A stretch of DNA of 64,000 bases from Paraeggerthella hongkongensis (lineage in GTDB: Bacteria; Actinomycetota; Coriobacteriia; Coriobacteriales; Eggerthellaceae). The stretch lies in the NCBI RefSeq assembly GCF_003726035.1, contig NZ_QICD01000011.1, positions 1-64,000 on the forward strand. Reading direction: 5' to 3'. Each line of letters begins with the position of its first letter. Position 1 is the first letter of the stretch. The position numbers and the translations under genes were made by a program. The notes under the pieces are model-generated. The model was not told the DNA's origin. It was given only the letters and a program-made list of their open reading frames with translations, and made no database searches. Positions 16,821-24,713 of the stretch are shown here, in pieces.

Positions 16821-18173
16821 ATGGATGCTTCTGTACGCTTGAACGAGTTCGGGACGCTTGAGGAAACCGTGGCTTTGCTGGAGGAGGCGTACCTATACGC
16901 CTATCCCTTGGTGCTCATGGACGTCATCAAGGATCGGACGACGAACGTGGTGGTTCCCGATGCGGAGCACGCTCCCATCAACCAGCTGTTCCATGCTCAA
17001 ACGCTGGCGACGCCTGATATGGTAAGCCTGACGCGTCCTAACGTGGATACAGTGTACTCGCAGGCTTATCTGGACTTGGGAGCCGAGCCGGTTTTGCTGT
17101 ACAAGCCCGCCACAGATCGTTACTGCTCGATTCAGACGTTCGATGGGTACTCCAACACGCCGGCAGTGCTTGGCACGGGCGGGGTAGGGGGCAGCGATGC
17201 TGCAACCTACGCTTTCGTCGGGCCGTTCTGGTCGGGCGAGCTTCCGGAGGGCGTGACTAAGGTCTCCATGCCCACGAATTTCGTTTGGCTGCTGCTTCGC
17301 ACCAAGTGCTTTGGCGTTGACGACCTGCCGGGTGTTCGAGAGGTTCAGCAGGGCATGAGAATGTACCCGCTTTCAGCCCATGCGCTGGACGAGGGCGTGG
17401 GGTACGAGTGCCCGAAGGGGTCCTACGACCCTGCGTACGACTACGTTCCCTTGGAGTTCATGCAGCGGCTTTCCGTCCAGGATTTCTTCACGCGCTTCAA
17501 TGGGCTGGCTTCGGGCAACCCGGGAGCCCCCGAGGACGCTTCGGCGATAGCCCAGTTCGAAACCGTGGGCGTCGGCGCGGGGCTGACGTTCGATATCGCA
17601 TCCTTAGGGGAGGGCGTTGCCGAAGCGGCAACGTATCTGCCGACGCTTTTGGATCGCGATTTCTCGTCGGCTCATGCCGGCACCACCGTTTCGAACGGCT
17701 GGATGTTCATGGACAACCGCGTAGGCACGTTCGGCACTGATTACGCGTACCGTGCCGTGGTGGCGTTCGGCGGGTTCGCCAATCCTGTGACCATGGCGGT
17801 GTATCCATCGATGGTCATGGACGCTGCGGGAAATCCCTTGCGCGGCGATAAGTCGTACCGCCTGCATTTCGCCGCAGGCGAAACCCCGCCCCATGCAAGC
17901 GAGGGCTGGTGGTCGCTTACGGCCTATACCGAAGCGGGCAGGTTGATACCTAACGAGCTGAACCGTTACAACATCGGCGAGGTGGACGATCTACCCTTCA
18001 ACGAGGATGGATCGCTCGACCTGTATCTTCAGGCTGAAAGGCCCGCAGATGATCGCGTGCGCTTCTGGCTGCCTTTGTGCGAAGGCATATTCTCGCTGAC
18101 GATGCGCATCTACCTTCCGGACGAGCGCGTCCTTTCTTTCGACTGGAAGCTTCCGCCGCTTGAAGCCGTATAG
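16821..18173 (+). CDS. DUF1254/DUF1214 domain protein
   Basis: 450 residues. The N-terminal half (EEAYLYAYPLVLMDVIKDRT, then TRPNVDTVYSQAYLDL) matches DUF1254 and the C-terminal part (WSLTAYTEAGRLIPNELNRYNIG, then DRVRFWLPLCEGIFSLTMRIYLPD, both read in pieces) matches DUF1214. No signal peptide, unlike many family members. The family has no settled function. The gene starts with ATG at 16821 after GAGGAGACG and stands alone before map. Confidence 0.85.
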   Translation: MDASVRLNEFGTLEETVALLEEAYLYAYPLVLMDVIKDRTTNVVVPDAEHAPINQLFHAQTLATPDMVSLTRPNVDTVYSQAYLDLGAEPVLLYKPATDRYCSIQTFDGYSNTPAVLGTGGVGGSDAATYAFVGPFWSGELPEGVTKVSMPTNFVWLLLRTKCFGVDDLPGVREVQQGMRMYPLSAHALDEGVGYECPKGSYDPAYDYVPLEFMQRLSVQDFFTRFNGLASGNPGAPEDASAIAQFETVGVGAGLTFDIASLGEGVAEAATYLPTLLDRDFSSAHAGTTVSNGWMFMDNRVGTFGTDYAYRAVVAFGGFANPVTMAVYPSMVMDAAGNPLRGDKSYRLHFAAGETPPHASEGWWSLTAYTEAGRLIPNELNRYNIGEVDDLPFNEDGSLDLYLQAERPADDRVRFWLPLCEGIFSLTMRIYLPDERVLSFDWKLPPLEAV

Positions 18174-18326
18174 CCCGACCTTGTGCACGGCCGTTGTGCG
18201 AGCTGCGGCCTGATCGGCTTGCGGCGGCAAGCTGCGGGGGAGTCGGGAGCCGTAGGATTTGGCAGGGGTGCTATACTGGTCGGCGACAAAAGAACGGGCG
18301 CGTTAGAGGCAAGGTGCGTTGAAAGC

Positions 18327-19097
18327 ATGATCATAAAGAAGTCGAAGGCCGAGATCGAGGCCATGAAGGAAGCCGGTCGCATTTCGGCTTTGGTGTTGCG
18401 CGAGGTGGGATCCCATGTTCGAGCGGGCGTGTCCACGCTTGAGCTGGACGAGCTGGCGGAAACCATCATCCGTGCAGAGGGCGGTATACCTGCGTTCAAG
18501 GGCTACGGCGGATTCCCCGGCTCGATCTGCGCGTCGGTGAACGACCAGATCGTGCACGGTATCCCCTCTGCGAACGTGGTGCTCAAAGACGGAGACATCC
18601 TGTCCGTCGATACGGGCGCCACGGTTGACGGATGGGTGGGGGACAACGCCTGGACCTACCCCGTGGGGAAGATCTCGGCCGAAAAGCAGCGCCTGCTCGA
18701 GGTGACCGAGCAGTGCATGTGGGCGGGGCTCGACGCTGCGCGACCGGGCAATCGCCTGGGGGATATCGGGCATGCCGTTCAATCGATCGCCGAAGCGGCT
18801 GGTTTCGGCGTGGTGCGCGAATACGTGGGGCACGGCATTGGGCGCGACATGCACGAGGATCCCAACGTGCCGAACTTCGGCCGGAAGCACACGGGCGTCA
18901 AGCTTGAGGCGGGCATGGTGCTGGCTATCGAGCCTATGGTGAACGTGGGAACGTACAAGACGCGCGTGATGCCCGACGGATGGCTGGTGTGCACGCGCGA
19001 CGGCCTGCCTTCGGCTCACTTTGAGAAGACGGTGGCCATCACCGAGGACGGTCCGCTTATCCTGACCACGGAAGAAGGGCGCGAGCGCCCGGTGTGA
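18327..19097 (+). CDS. map: Methionine aminopeptidase, type I
   Basis: 256 residues. It removes the N-terminal Met from new proteins. Metal ligands are visible: Asp in LSVDTGATVDGWVGDNAWT, His in YVGHGIGRDMHEDPNVPNF, and Glu in LAIEPMVN and near the C-terminus. The ATG at 18327 begins the conserved MIIKKSKAEIEAMKEAGR; in-frame codons upstream give no conserved sequence. A TATACT at 18272-18277 could be its -10. A strong terminator follows. Confidence 0.95.
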   Translation: MIIKKSKAEIEAMKEAGRISALVLREVGSHVRAGVSTLELDELAETIIRAEGGIPAFKGYGGFPGSICASVNDQIVHGIPSANVVLKDGDILSVDTGATVDGWVGDNAWTYPVGKISAEKQRLLEVTEQCMWAGLDAARPGNRLGDIGHAVQSIAEAAGFGVVREYVGHGIGRDMHEDPNVPNFGRKHTGVKLEAGMVLAIEPMVNVGTYKTRVMPDGWLVCTRDGLPSAHFEKTVAITEDGPLILTTEEGRERPV

Positions 19098-19117
19098 TCA
19101 CCTAAAGACTCTATGCA

Positions 19118-19152
19118 AAACGGAAGGCCCTCGTTGTGAGGGCCTTCCGTTT
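19118..19152 (+). terminator. Terminator of map (bidirectional)
   Basis: AAACGGAAGGCCCTC (19118-19132) pairs with GAGGGCCTTCCGTTT (19138-19152). The A/T ends let it serve map and the convergent flavoprotein gene. Confidence 0.85.
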
Positions 19153-19171
19153 GGAGGGGGGGGGTGCCAGG

Positions 19172-20767
19172 CTAGGCGCTGTAGTACTTCATGGCTTCTT
19201 GAGCTGCTATGCGGCCCGTTACGGTGCCCATGCACATGGAGGCGCCGCTTACGGCGTAGCGCATGTAGAACAGCTCGGCATTGGCGATGGTTCCGCCACC
19301 GTACAGGCCGGGAACGGGCTTGCGATCTTTGTCGAGCACTTCCGCTTTCGTGCTGATGACGAGCTGGCCGAACGAGTCGTTGGTGTTCGGCGTGATCTGG
19401 ACGGCGTAGAACGGCGCCTGCACGACGGGCTGAAGATCTTCGGGCTTCTTATGGAAGGCCGGGTCCTCGCCAGCTTCGCAGAGCTTGTTGTACTGCTCGA
19501 TCGTCTTCGTCAGGGGATAGCCGGGCAGACCTGCTTGCTCGGCCAGCTCTTCGATGGTGTCGGCGGTGTTGACGACGCCCTTTTCGACACCCTTCTTCAA
19601 CAGCTCCATGCGCTTGTCGGTCTGCTGCGAGTCGCAGATGATGAAGAACTCTTTGCGACCGCTCTGGATGAACGGCGTGAAGTAGTCGAACTGGCTGGTC
19701 ATGGATTCGTTCGCGCAACGGTAGCCAAGGTCGGTTACGAACACGCCCGTGTTGATCATGCGCAGCTGCGACAGCTCGTCGTTGAGCGGCAGGGGTTCTT
19801 TGCCTACCAGGTGGATTTGCGAAAGGCCGCCCTTGAGCAGCGTGAGGGCTCCGGCGTCTTTGCCCAGTTCGATGCCGTCGCCCGTGTTGCTGGGGCTTGA
19901 GAAGGTGTGCCAGCCTACCGTGCCGGGTGCGTACAGTTCCTTCGACCAGTCTTGGCCGTCGAAGCCGCCGGATGCCAGCATGACCGCTTTGGCGGAAATC
20001 GTGTACTCGACGTCGCCCTTTCGAGCGATGACTCCGGATACTTTGCCATTGTCCGTGGTTATTTTAATGGCGCGCGTTTCCATCATGAGCTCGGCGCCGT
20101 TCTCTTCCGCTTTGGCGATGAGCGTGTCGATGATGCCCTTACCGCCGTCGGCGGCCACCATGGATCGGTCGGATACGCCGTCGCCCGCCTTCTTCTTGAA
20201 GTCGCAGCCGAAGCCGACCAGCCAGTCCATGGCTGCGCCGCCGTTTTCCGCCACCATGCGGCAGATGTCCATGTTCGCGTCCCCGTCGGACTGATCGAAC
20301 AGGAATTGGGCGATCTCATCCGGCGTACCATAGTTGGTGAGGCCCATGCTGTCTTGCTTCTTGGATCCGCAGCAGTAGAAATTGCCCGTGCAGATGGACG
20401 AATCTCCGCCCGTGACGGTGTGCTTCTCAAGGATGATGACGCGCGCTCCGGCAAGCGAAGCCTCGACGGCGGCGCTCATGCCGGCGATGCCGCTGCCGAT
20501 GACTACGATGTCGGCATCCTTCGATTCTTGGGATTTGGCCGGCGTCTCGGCAACCGCTTGCACGGTATCCGCTTTGGCCGTGTTGCCGCTTCCGTTCGAA
20601 GCGCCGTCGGATTCCTGCGCAGCGGAGCCGGTGCTTGCCTGCGGTGCGCAGCCGGCAAGTCCGCTGCCGGCAACTACGGCAGCCGTTGCGCCCAAGCCGA
20701 GCAGAAACGACCGACGCGTGAACCCTTGCGATGCGGCCTCGGCAGCTTCGATACCCTTGTCGTGCAT
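19172..20767 (-). CDS. Tat-exported FAD-dependent reductase, second copy
   Basis: 531 residues. Twin-arginine motif FTRRSFLLGLG and lipobox LAGC near residue 40, then a low-complexity Ser/Ala/Gly linker, then FAD-binding ADIVVIGSGIAGMSAAVEASL (~85-105, read in part) and the C-terminal FAD site PGLYGGGTIANAELFYMRYA. Family: fumarate reductase/urocanate reductase flavoprotein. Substrate unknown. It is transcribed in the same direction as the LuxR-type regulator gene upstream but separated by a strong hairpin and a palindrome, so it likely has its own regulated promoter. GGGAGGAC precedes the ATG. Confidence 0.88.
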   Translation of the reverse strand: MHDKGIEAAEAASQGFTRRSFLLGLGATAAVVAGSGLAGCAPQASTGSAAQESDGASNGSGNTAKADTVQAVAETPAKSQESKDADIVVIGSGIAGMSAAVEASLAGARVIILEKHTVTGGDSSICTGNFYCCGSKKQDSMGLTNYGTPDEIAQFLFDQSDGDANMDICRMVAENGGAAMDWLVGFGCDFKKKAGDGVSDRSMVAADGGKGIIDTLIAKAEENGAELMMETRAIKITTDNGKVSGVIARKGDVEYTISAKAVMLASGGFDGQDWSKELYAPGTVGWHTFSSPSNTGDGIELGKDAGALTLLKGGLSQIHLVGKEPLPLNDELSQLRMINTGVFVTDLGYRCANESMTSQFDYFTPFIQSGRKEFFIICDSQQTDKRMELLKKGVEKGVVNTADTIEELAEQAGLPGYPLTKTIEQYNKLCEAGEDPAFHKKPEDLQPVVQAPFYAVQITPNTNDSFGQLVISTKAEVLDKDRKPVPGLYGGGTIANAELFYMRYAVSGASMCMGTVTGRIAAQEAMKYYSA

Positions 20768-20803
20768 GATGTCCTCCCAATCCTTGTGGTTTCGCGAACC
20801 TCC

Positions 20804-20833
20804 CTGTTCGCTCTGGGCTCATCATACGAACAG
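20804..20833 (-). promoter_or_regulatory. Candidate operator upstream of second flavoprotein gene
   Basis: CTGTTCG (20804-20810) and CGAACAG (20827-20833) form an inverted repeat 37-66 bp upstream of the flavoprotein start. A plausible site for the adjacent LuxR-type regulator; this is inference. Confidence 0.35.
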
Positions 20834-20880
20834 AGGGATCTCGAACCAGCACCAAAAGGGGTGGGGAAGGTGAAATTGTC

Positions 20881-20937
20881 AAGCAAAGCCGCCCACCCTC
20901 CATAATGGAGGGTGGGCGGCTTTGCTTCTTTTTTTAA
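20881..20937. terminator. 22-bp perfect hairpin between luxR-type and flavoprotein genes
   Basis: Arms 20881-20902 and 20906-20927 are perfectly complementary with a 3-base loop. On the plus strand it ends in a T-run (20931-20937); on the minus strand, which carries the genes, the T-run is poor. It probably insulates the two genes. Confidence 0.75.
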
Positions 20938-20972
20938 TGCTTTGAACTGCGAAAATCGATACAGCAAGACGT

Positions 20973-22457
20973 CTATAGTGCCGCGCGGTCGCGATAAAGC
21001 TCAACGCGATCGATGAGGTCTTGCTTGTCGAACGATCCTGTTTTTTGATAGACGTTGTGGATGTATCCCTTGATGGTGTTGGGAGACAGGCCAAGCTCGG
21101 CTGCGATGTAGGTGCGCGTTCGTCCCTGGCAGAGTAAAGCTAGAACTTCGCTCTCGCGCGCGGTCATAGCATGCTCTTCCGCGAAGGTCCGAAGAAGCAA
21201 GGCGGGGTCCTCGCGGTTTTCGGGCGCGGGCGAGCTGGTTTTGCTTGCGCGCTCGGAGCTGTCTGTCTGCTTCTGGATTCTGCGTTCGAGTCGCGTGGAC
21301 AAGATGGGGTTCATGGCCAGCACGAAAAGGGAAGTAAGCGATATGAGGGCAAGTCCGGTCGCAGGGCTTCCCTGAGCCAAGACTCGTGCCCCCAGGGCTA
21401 CGCCGGCAAGAATAAGCAGCCCGCCGATGCCCAGCGCGGTTCCCAAATACACCCAAAGCGACACGTTGTCGCGCTCGCTGAGCTGGCACACGATGATGCG
21501 CACGTTCATGCAGGAAAGATAGAAAGCCACGAACACTAGCACGGTCGCGGCGATGTGCGCCGCAGGCGAGGTGACGAAGGGCAGCGCGACAAGGGCGATG
21601 GCCACGATGGGGAACAGCATGCCATACAGGTCAGACACCTGAACGGCGCGTTTGCGCAGAAACGAAGCGCCCAGCATGATCATCGAGGCCACCACGATGC
21701 CCAGCATGGCTTGCGCCTGGATGGGAATGATGTCGGTTTCGGCGGTGGCAGCCACCTGGCTGACGGCTCCGAACGCGAACGAGAACACCGCCAGATACGA
21801 AACGGCTTTCACGAAATTGATGATGCCTGCTTCTGAGATGCTGATGCGCCTTCCCGCCGCTTCAAGCTCCTGTCGAGCGACCAAAGGCACCGCTGACACG
21901 ATGATTATGGTAAGCGCGAATGCAAGCTCCACGATTCCGCTTGCCGAGAAGATGATGGTCGCCGCGATTCCGCCTATCAGGTAGGCTAGGGGAATCGCGC
22001 GCGCCAGGGAGGGGCCGCCTTCTCGCGAGAGTGCGGATATTCGCGCCATCCATCCCAGTTCCGCGGTTGCGAGGCCGTATCCGATGCTGCCCGACACCAC
22101 GATGGCGTAAAGCCATCCGCCCTCGATTGCCCCAAGAAGCCGTGCAAGCATGAGCGCGTTGCCAAGAAACGCCGCGCCGAATGCCGTGGCCATGCGCAGG
22201 CGGTGCTCTGCTTTGCGGCGAAACACGTGAAGGGCCGCCGTGATCAGCATAGTAGCCGTGTACGCGATGAAGAAGAGCGCGCCGAACGAGTTCCCGGCTC
22301 CGTGGGAGAGGCTCATTTCCTGAAGAAACGTGCTCGAGATCATGAGCGGGAACGTGAGCCCACACACGATGCCATAGCCTGCAGAGACCGTGATCAGGCT
22401 GCGAAGGTCGTGGCGAGCATTGCAGCTTCCCGTGCTTGAGGGGACGTCGGCGTTCAT
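20973..22457 (-). CDS. LuxR-family regulator with polytopic membrane N-terminus, second copy
   Basis: 494 residues: about 12 hydrophobic segments over ~20-375, then a charged linker and a LuxR helix-turn-helix (~430-485; LTARESEVLALLCQG...SPNTIKGYIHNVYQKTG). Same architecture as the protein at 440-1846 but a different sequence. Its ATG lies 1 bp after the stop codon of the ATP-grasp gene upstream, so the two are probably translated from one mRNA. Inferred to control the flavoprotein gene downstream, the ligase operon, or both. Confidence 0.88.
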   Translation of the reverse strand: MNADVPSSTGSCNARHDLRSLITVSAGYGIVCGLTFPLMISSTFLQEMSLSHGAGNSFGALFFIAYTATMLITAALHVFRRKAEHRLRMATAFGAAFLGNALMLARLLGAIEGGWLYAIVVSGSIGYGLATAELGWMARISALSREGGPSLARAIPLAYLIGGIAATIIFSASGIVELAFALTIIIVSAVPLVARQELEAAGRRISISEAGIINFVKAVSYLAVFSFAFGAVSQVAATAETDIIPIQAQAMLGIVVASMIMLGASFLRKRAVQVSDLYGMLFPIVAIALVALPFVTSPAAHIAATVLVFVAFYLSCMNVRIIVCQLSERDNVSLWVYLGTALGIGGLLILAGVALGARVLAQGSPATGLALISLTSLFVLAMNPILSTRLERRIQKQTDSSERASKTSSPAPENREDPALLLRTFAEEHAMTARESEVLALLCQGRTRTYIAAELGLSPNTIKGYIHNVYQKTGSFDKQDLIDRVELYRDRAAL

Positions 22458-22458
22458 G

Positions 22459-23748
22459 TTACTTCAGCTGCTTGCCGTCGGTATCCCAGTAGAAGCGCTT
22501 GAACTTCGGGATTTGGTTTACGTGCATGATGCGCGCCCACATGTTGTGTATGAACGAGTCCGGCCCGTAATGCAGCGGGTAGGGCTCGGCTGTGCGACGC
22601 AGCACGTCAAGGGCTTGTTGCAGGCGCGCGCGGTTCTCCATGCTGCGGTCGAGCACGTAGCGGGGTACGCAGCTGTACAGATAAGGGTCGTATGCTTCGC
22701 GGTAGTCGATGCGCTCTCCCAGGATGAATTCGCGCACGATGAGCGTGGTGAAGTTCACGCCGCCCAGGCTCATGTAGTAGGTGTTGCGTCCGCAGCGCGT
22801 GTTCACCTCGAAGAATCGGAAGGACCCGTCCCGTTCGTCGTACTTGATGTCGAAGTTCGCGAATCCGCGGTACCCGATGCGGGCGAGCATCCTTTTCGCG
22901 GCTTCGATGATGGCTTCTTCGCGTTCTCCCATGATGCACAGCGGATTGCCGAGCGCGGTGGGATCGTGGTCTTGAAGGCACACGACGCCGCCCGACACTA
23001 CGCGCATGTCTCCCGACGCGTCCGAGAACGTGGTGAGCGTGCGGATCGCGTCGTCGCCGCCGGGGATGAAGTCTTGCAGCACCAGTTCGTTGTTGTAATT
23101 GGACGTGCGGATGCTGCGCCACACCTGGGCAAGCTCTTCCGGCGTCTCGATCTCGTAGATCTTGCGCCATCCTTCGATGGTGGCGTCTTGGAACTGCGCC
23201 GAGTTCGAGGGCTTCGCGATGAGCGGATAGGGGAAGTCGTGCACGGGCAGCTCGTCGGGGCCGTTTTCGCCGCAGTCGAAGTACCAGGTGCGCGGGTAGG
23301 GGATGTCCAGCTCTTCGCACAGTTCGTAGAAGCGGCGCTTCTGGGTGATCTCGTCAAGCAGCTCGAAATCGATGTAGGGGACCGTGTAGCCTGTGGCCTC
23401 CAGGCGCGCCTTTCCGGCGGACAGCATGCGCGCGTGGCAGTCGTCGCAGCCCAGAACCAGCAGCACGCGCTCGGGGTCTTCGGCGTGCGTTTGCGCGGCC
23501 ACGCGCTCGAGCGCGTCGTACAGACCTTCCGGATCGTGGATGAGCGGCTCCAGGCGATAATCGGTGAACCGGCTGCTCGACAGCATCTTGATGTCCTGCG
23601 TTGCCAGCACGATGGTGCGTGTGATGCCGTATGCGCGGTGCAGCTCGCGCACGTAGCTGTACGCTAGGATGTCGCCGCCGACAACGACGGGCTGCAGCCG
23701 ACGCTGCACGTCGGCGGGGTTCTTGATGAGGGGGCTCTGCTCGGTCAT
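22459..23748 (-). CDS. ATP-grasp carboxylate-amine ligase
   Basis: 429 residues from the ATG at 23748, which follows AAGGAG; the frame is open further upstream but without conserved features. The N-terminal PVVVGGDILAYSYVRELHRAYGI resembles the start of D-aspartate ligase (Asl)-type and related carboxylate-amine ligases. ATP-grasp features: FPYPLIAKPSNSAQF (~155), ELVLQDFIPGG (~205), and the Mg-binding GFANFDIKYDE...FFEVNTRCGR (~290-315). It would join a carboxylate to an amine using ATP. A role in peptidoglycan crossbridge or a small peptide is possible, but the MurE in this window looks mDAP-type, so the substrate stays open. Confidence 0.8.
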   Translation of the reverse strand: MTEQSPLIKNPADVQRRLQPVVVGGDILAYSYVRELHRAYGITRTIVLATQDIKMLSSSRFTDYRLEPLIHDPEGLYDALERVAAQTHAEDPERVLLVLGCDDCHARMLSAGKARLEATGYTVPYIDFELLDEITQKRRFYELCEELDIPYPRTWYFDCGENGPDELPVHDFPYPLIAKPSNSAQFQDATIEGWRKIYEIETPEELAQVWRSIRTSNYNNELVLQDFIPGGDDAIRTLTTFSDASGDMRVVSGGVVCLQDHDPTALGNPLCIMGEREEAIIEAAKRMLARIGYRGFANFDIKYDERDGSFRFFEVNTRCGRNTYYMSLGGVNFTTLIVREFILGERIDYREAYDPYLYSCVPRYVLDRSMENRARLQQALDVLRRTAEPYPLHYGPDSFIHNMWARIMHVNQIPKFKRFYWDTDGKQLK

Positions 23749-23886
23749 GTCCTGAATCTCCTTGTGAGTCGAAATCCTGCCCATTATCCCACAGTGCGCG
23801 CGGCGGCGGCTGCGTTTCGCGAAAGTGCCCATATCGCGTTCTCGCCGCTTTCGGCCCCACGTGTTTCGACGGTGGGGCCGGGGCTC

Positions 23887-24028
23887 TGCCAAAACGAGCG
23901 AGTTTTGCGGCGATTTTTCGCCCTGTTGAGGCAATGTGGCTATGAGCGTTTTTCATCATGCCTGGTCGTAGGCTTGTAGGTTGAGTTTATCCTGGGTTGA
24001 GGATCAACAAAACTCTTCCGTTTTGACA
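23887..24028. repeat. ~145-bp element with inverted ends, copy A
   Basis: Left end 23887-23908 (TGCCAAAACGAGCGAGTTTTGC region) and right end 24006-24028 are imperfect inverted repeats. The interior aligns along its whole length with the copy at 60064-60212, sharing GCGGCGATTTTTCGCCCTG just inside the left end. It lies in the 383-bp gap upstream of the ATP-grasp gene. MITE- or REP-like; no coding capacity. Confidence 0.8.
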
Positions 24029-24038
24029 AACTCGCACC

Positions 24039-24085
24039 CTTCAAGCGGGCCGCGCTCGGCCATGACGTGCGCGGTCCGTTTGAAG
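24039..24085 (-). terminator. Hairpin downstream of DUF1648 gene
   Basis: 17-bp arms 24039-24055 and 24069-24085 with two mismatches. No U-run on the minus strand, so weak as a terminator. Confidence 0.4.
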
Positions 24086-24131
24086 GCGGGTTCGACCCTT
24101 GCGCGCCCGTGCTTGCCCCGTGTCGGCTCCC

Positions 24132-24479
24132 TCATTGCGTGTCAAAAGACATCAAGAAAAGAAGAAAGATTTGGATGGCGTTCATGCTTATTTGGGCAAA
24201 GAGGAGGAGGGTGCGTCCGCCGTGTGCGTCGGTACCGTGCACAAGGCCCATTGCGGCTAGCTTGTCCATAAACGCGTACATGACGGCGAACAGTGCGCAG
24301 CAGCCTGTCATGAGAAAGCCTATTTCAAACGCTTCGTATTTGGAGCCGATGCGGTCGATGCCGTTTGCGCCTATATGAAGCGGAACGGTGTCGGGCATGG
24401 CGAACAGGACGGCGAGTCCCGTCGTGACGAGGGGGAGGGCGGCAAGTGCGATCATTGCGATCAGTCCAGAGCGTTTCAT
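24132..24479 (-). CDS. Small DUF1648 membrane protein
   Basis: 115 residues with about three membrane segments. The stretch MPDTVPLHIGANGIDRIGSKYE (~25-46, read in part) matches DUF1648, a domain also found in SdpI-type immunity proteins. Function unknown. The ATG at 24479 has AAAGGA 6-11 bp upstream and is preferred over one at 24497. It is divergent from asnB. Confidence 0.75.
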   Translation of the reverse strand: MKRSGLIAMIALAALPLVTTGLAVLFAMPDTVPLHIGANGIDRIGSKYEAFEIGFLMTGCCALFAVMYAFMDKLAAMGLVHGTDAHGGRTLLLFAQISMNAIQIFLLFLMSFDTQ

Positions 24480-24713
24480 CGCTGTCCTTTGTTGCATGCG
24501 GGCTTTGAAGCTGACTCTTGAGCGGGATGCTTGGACTCAGGGTCGGCCGATCTTGCTCCTCTAGTTTACGATATGCCTCTTGTTCCTGCACTCCCTGCGG
24601 GTTTCGTGAAATGCAAGCAGGAGGGGAACGGGTGGCGTATCATATCGACGTTAACGACTAAAACCCGCGCTGCGCAAACAAGGCGGCGCGTACGCAGGAG
24701 GAGAACCAGCTAC

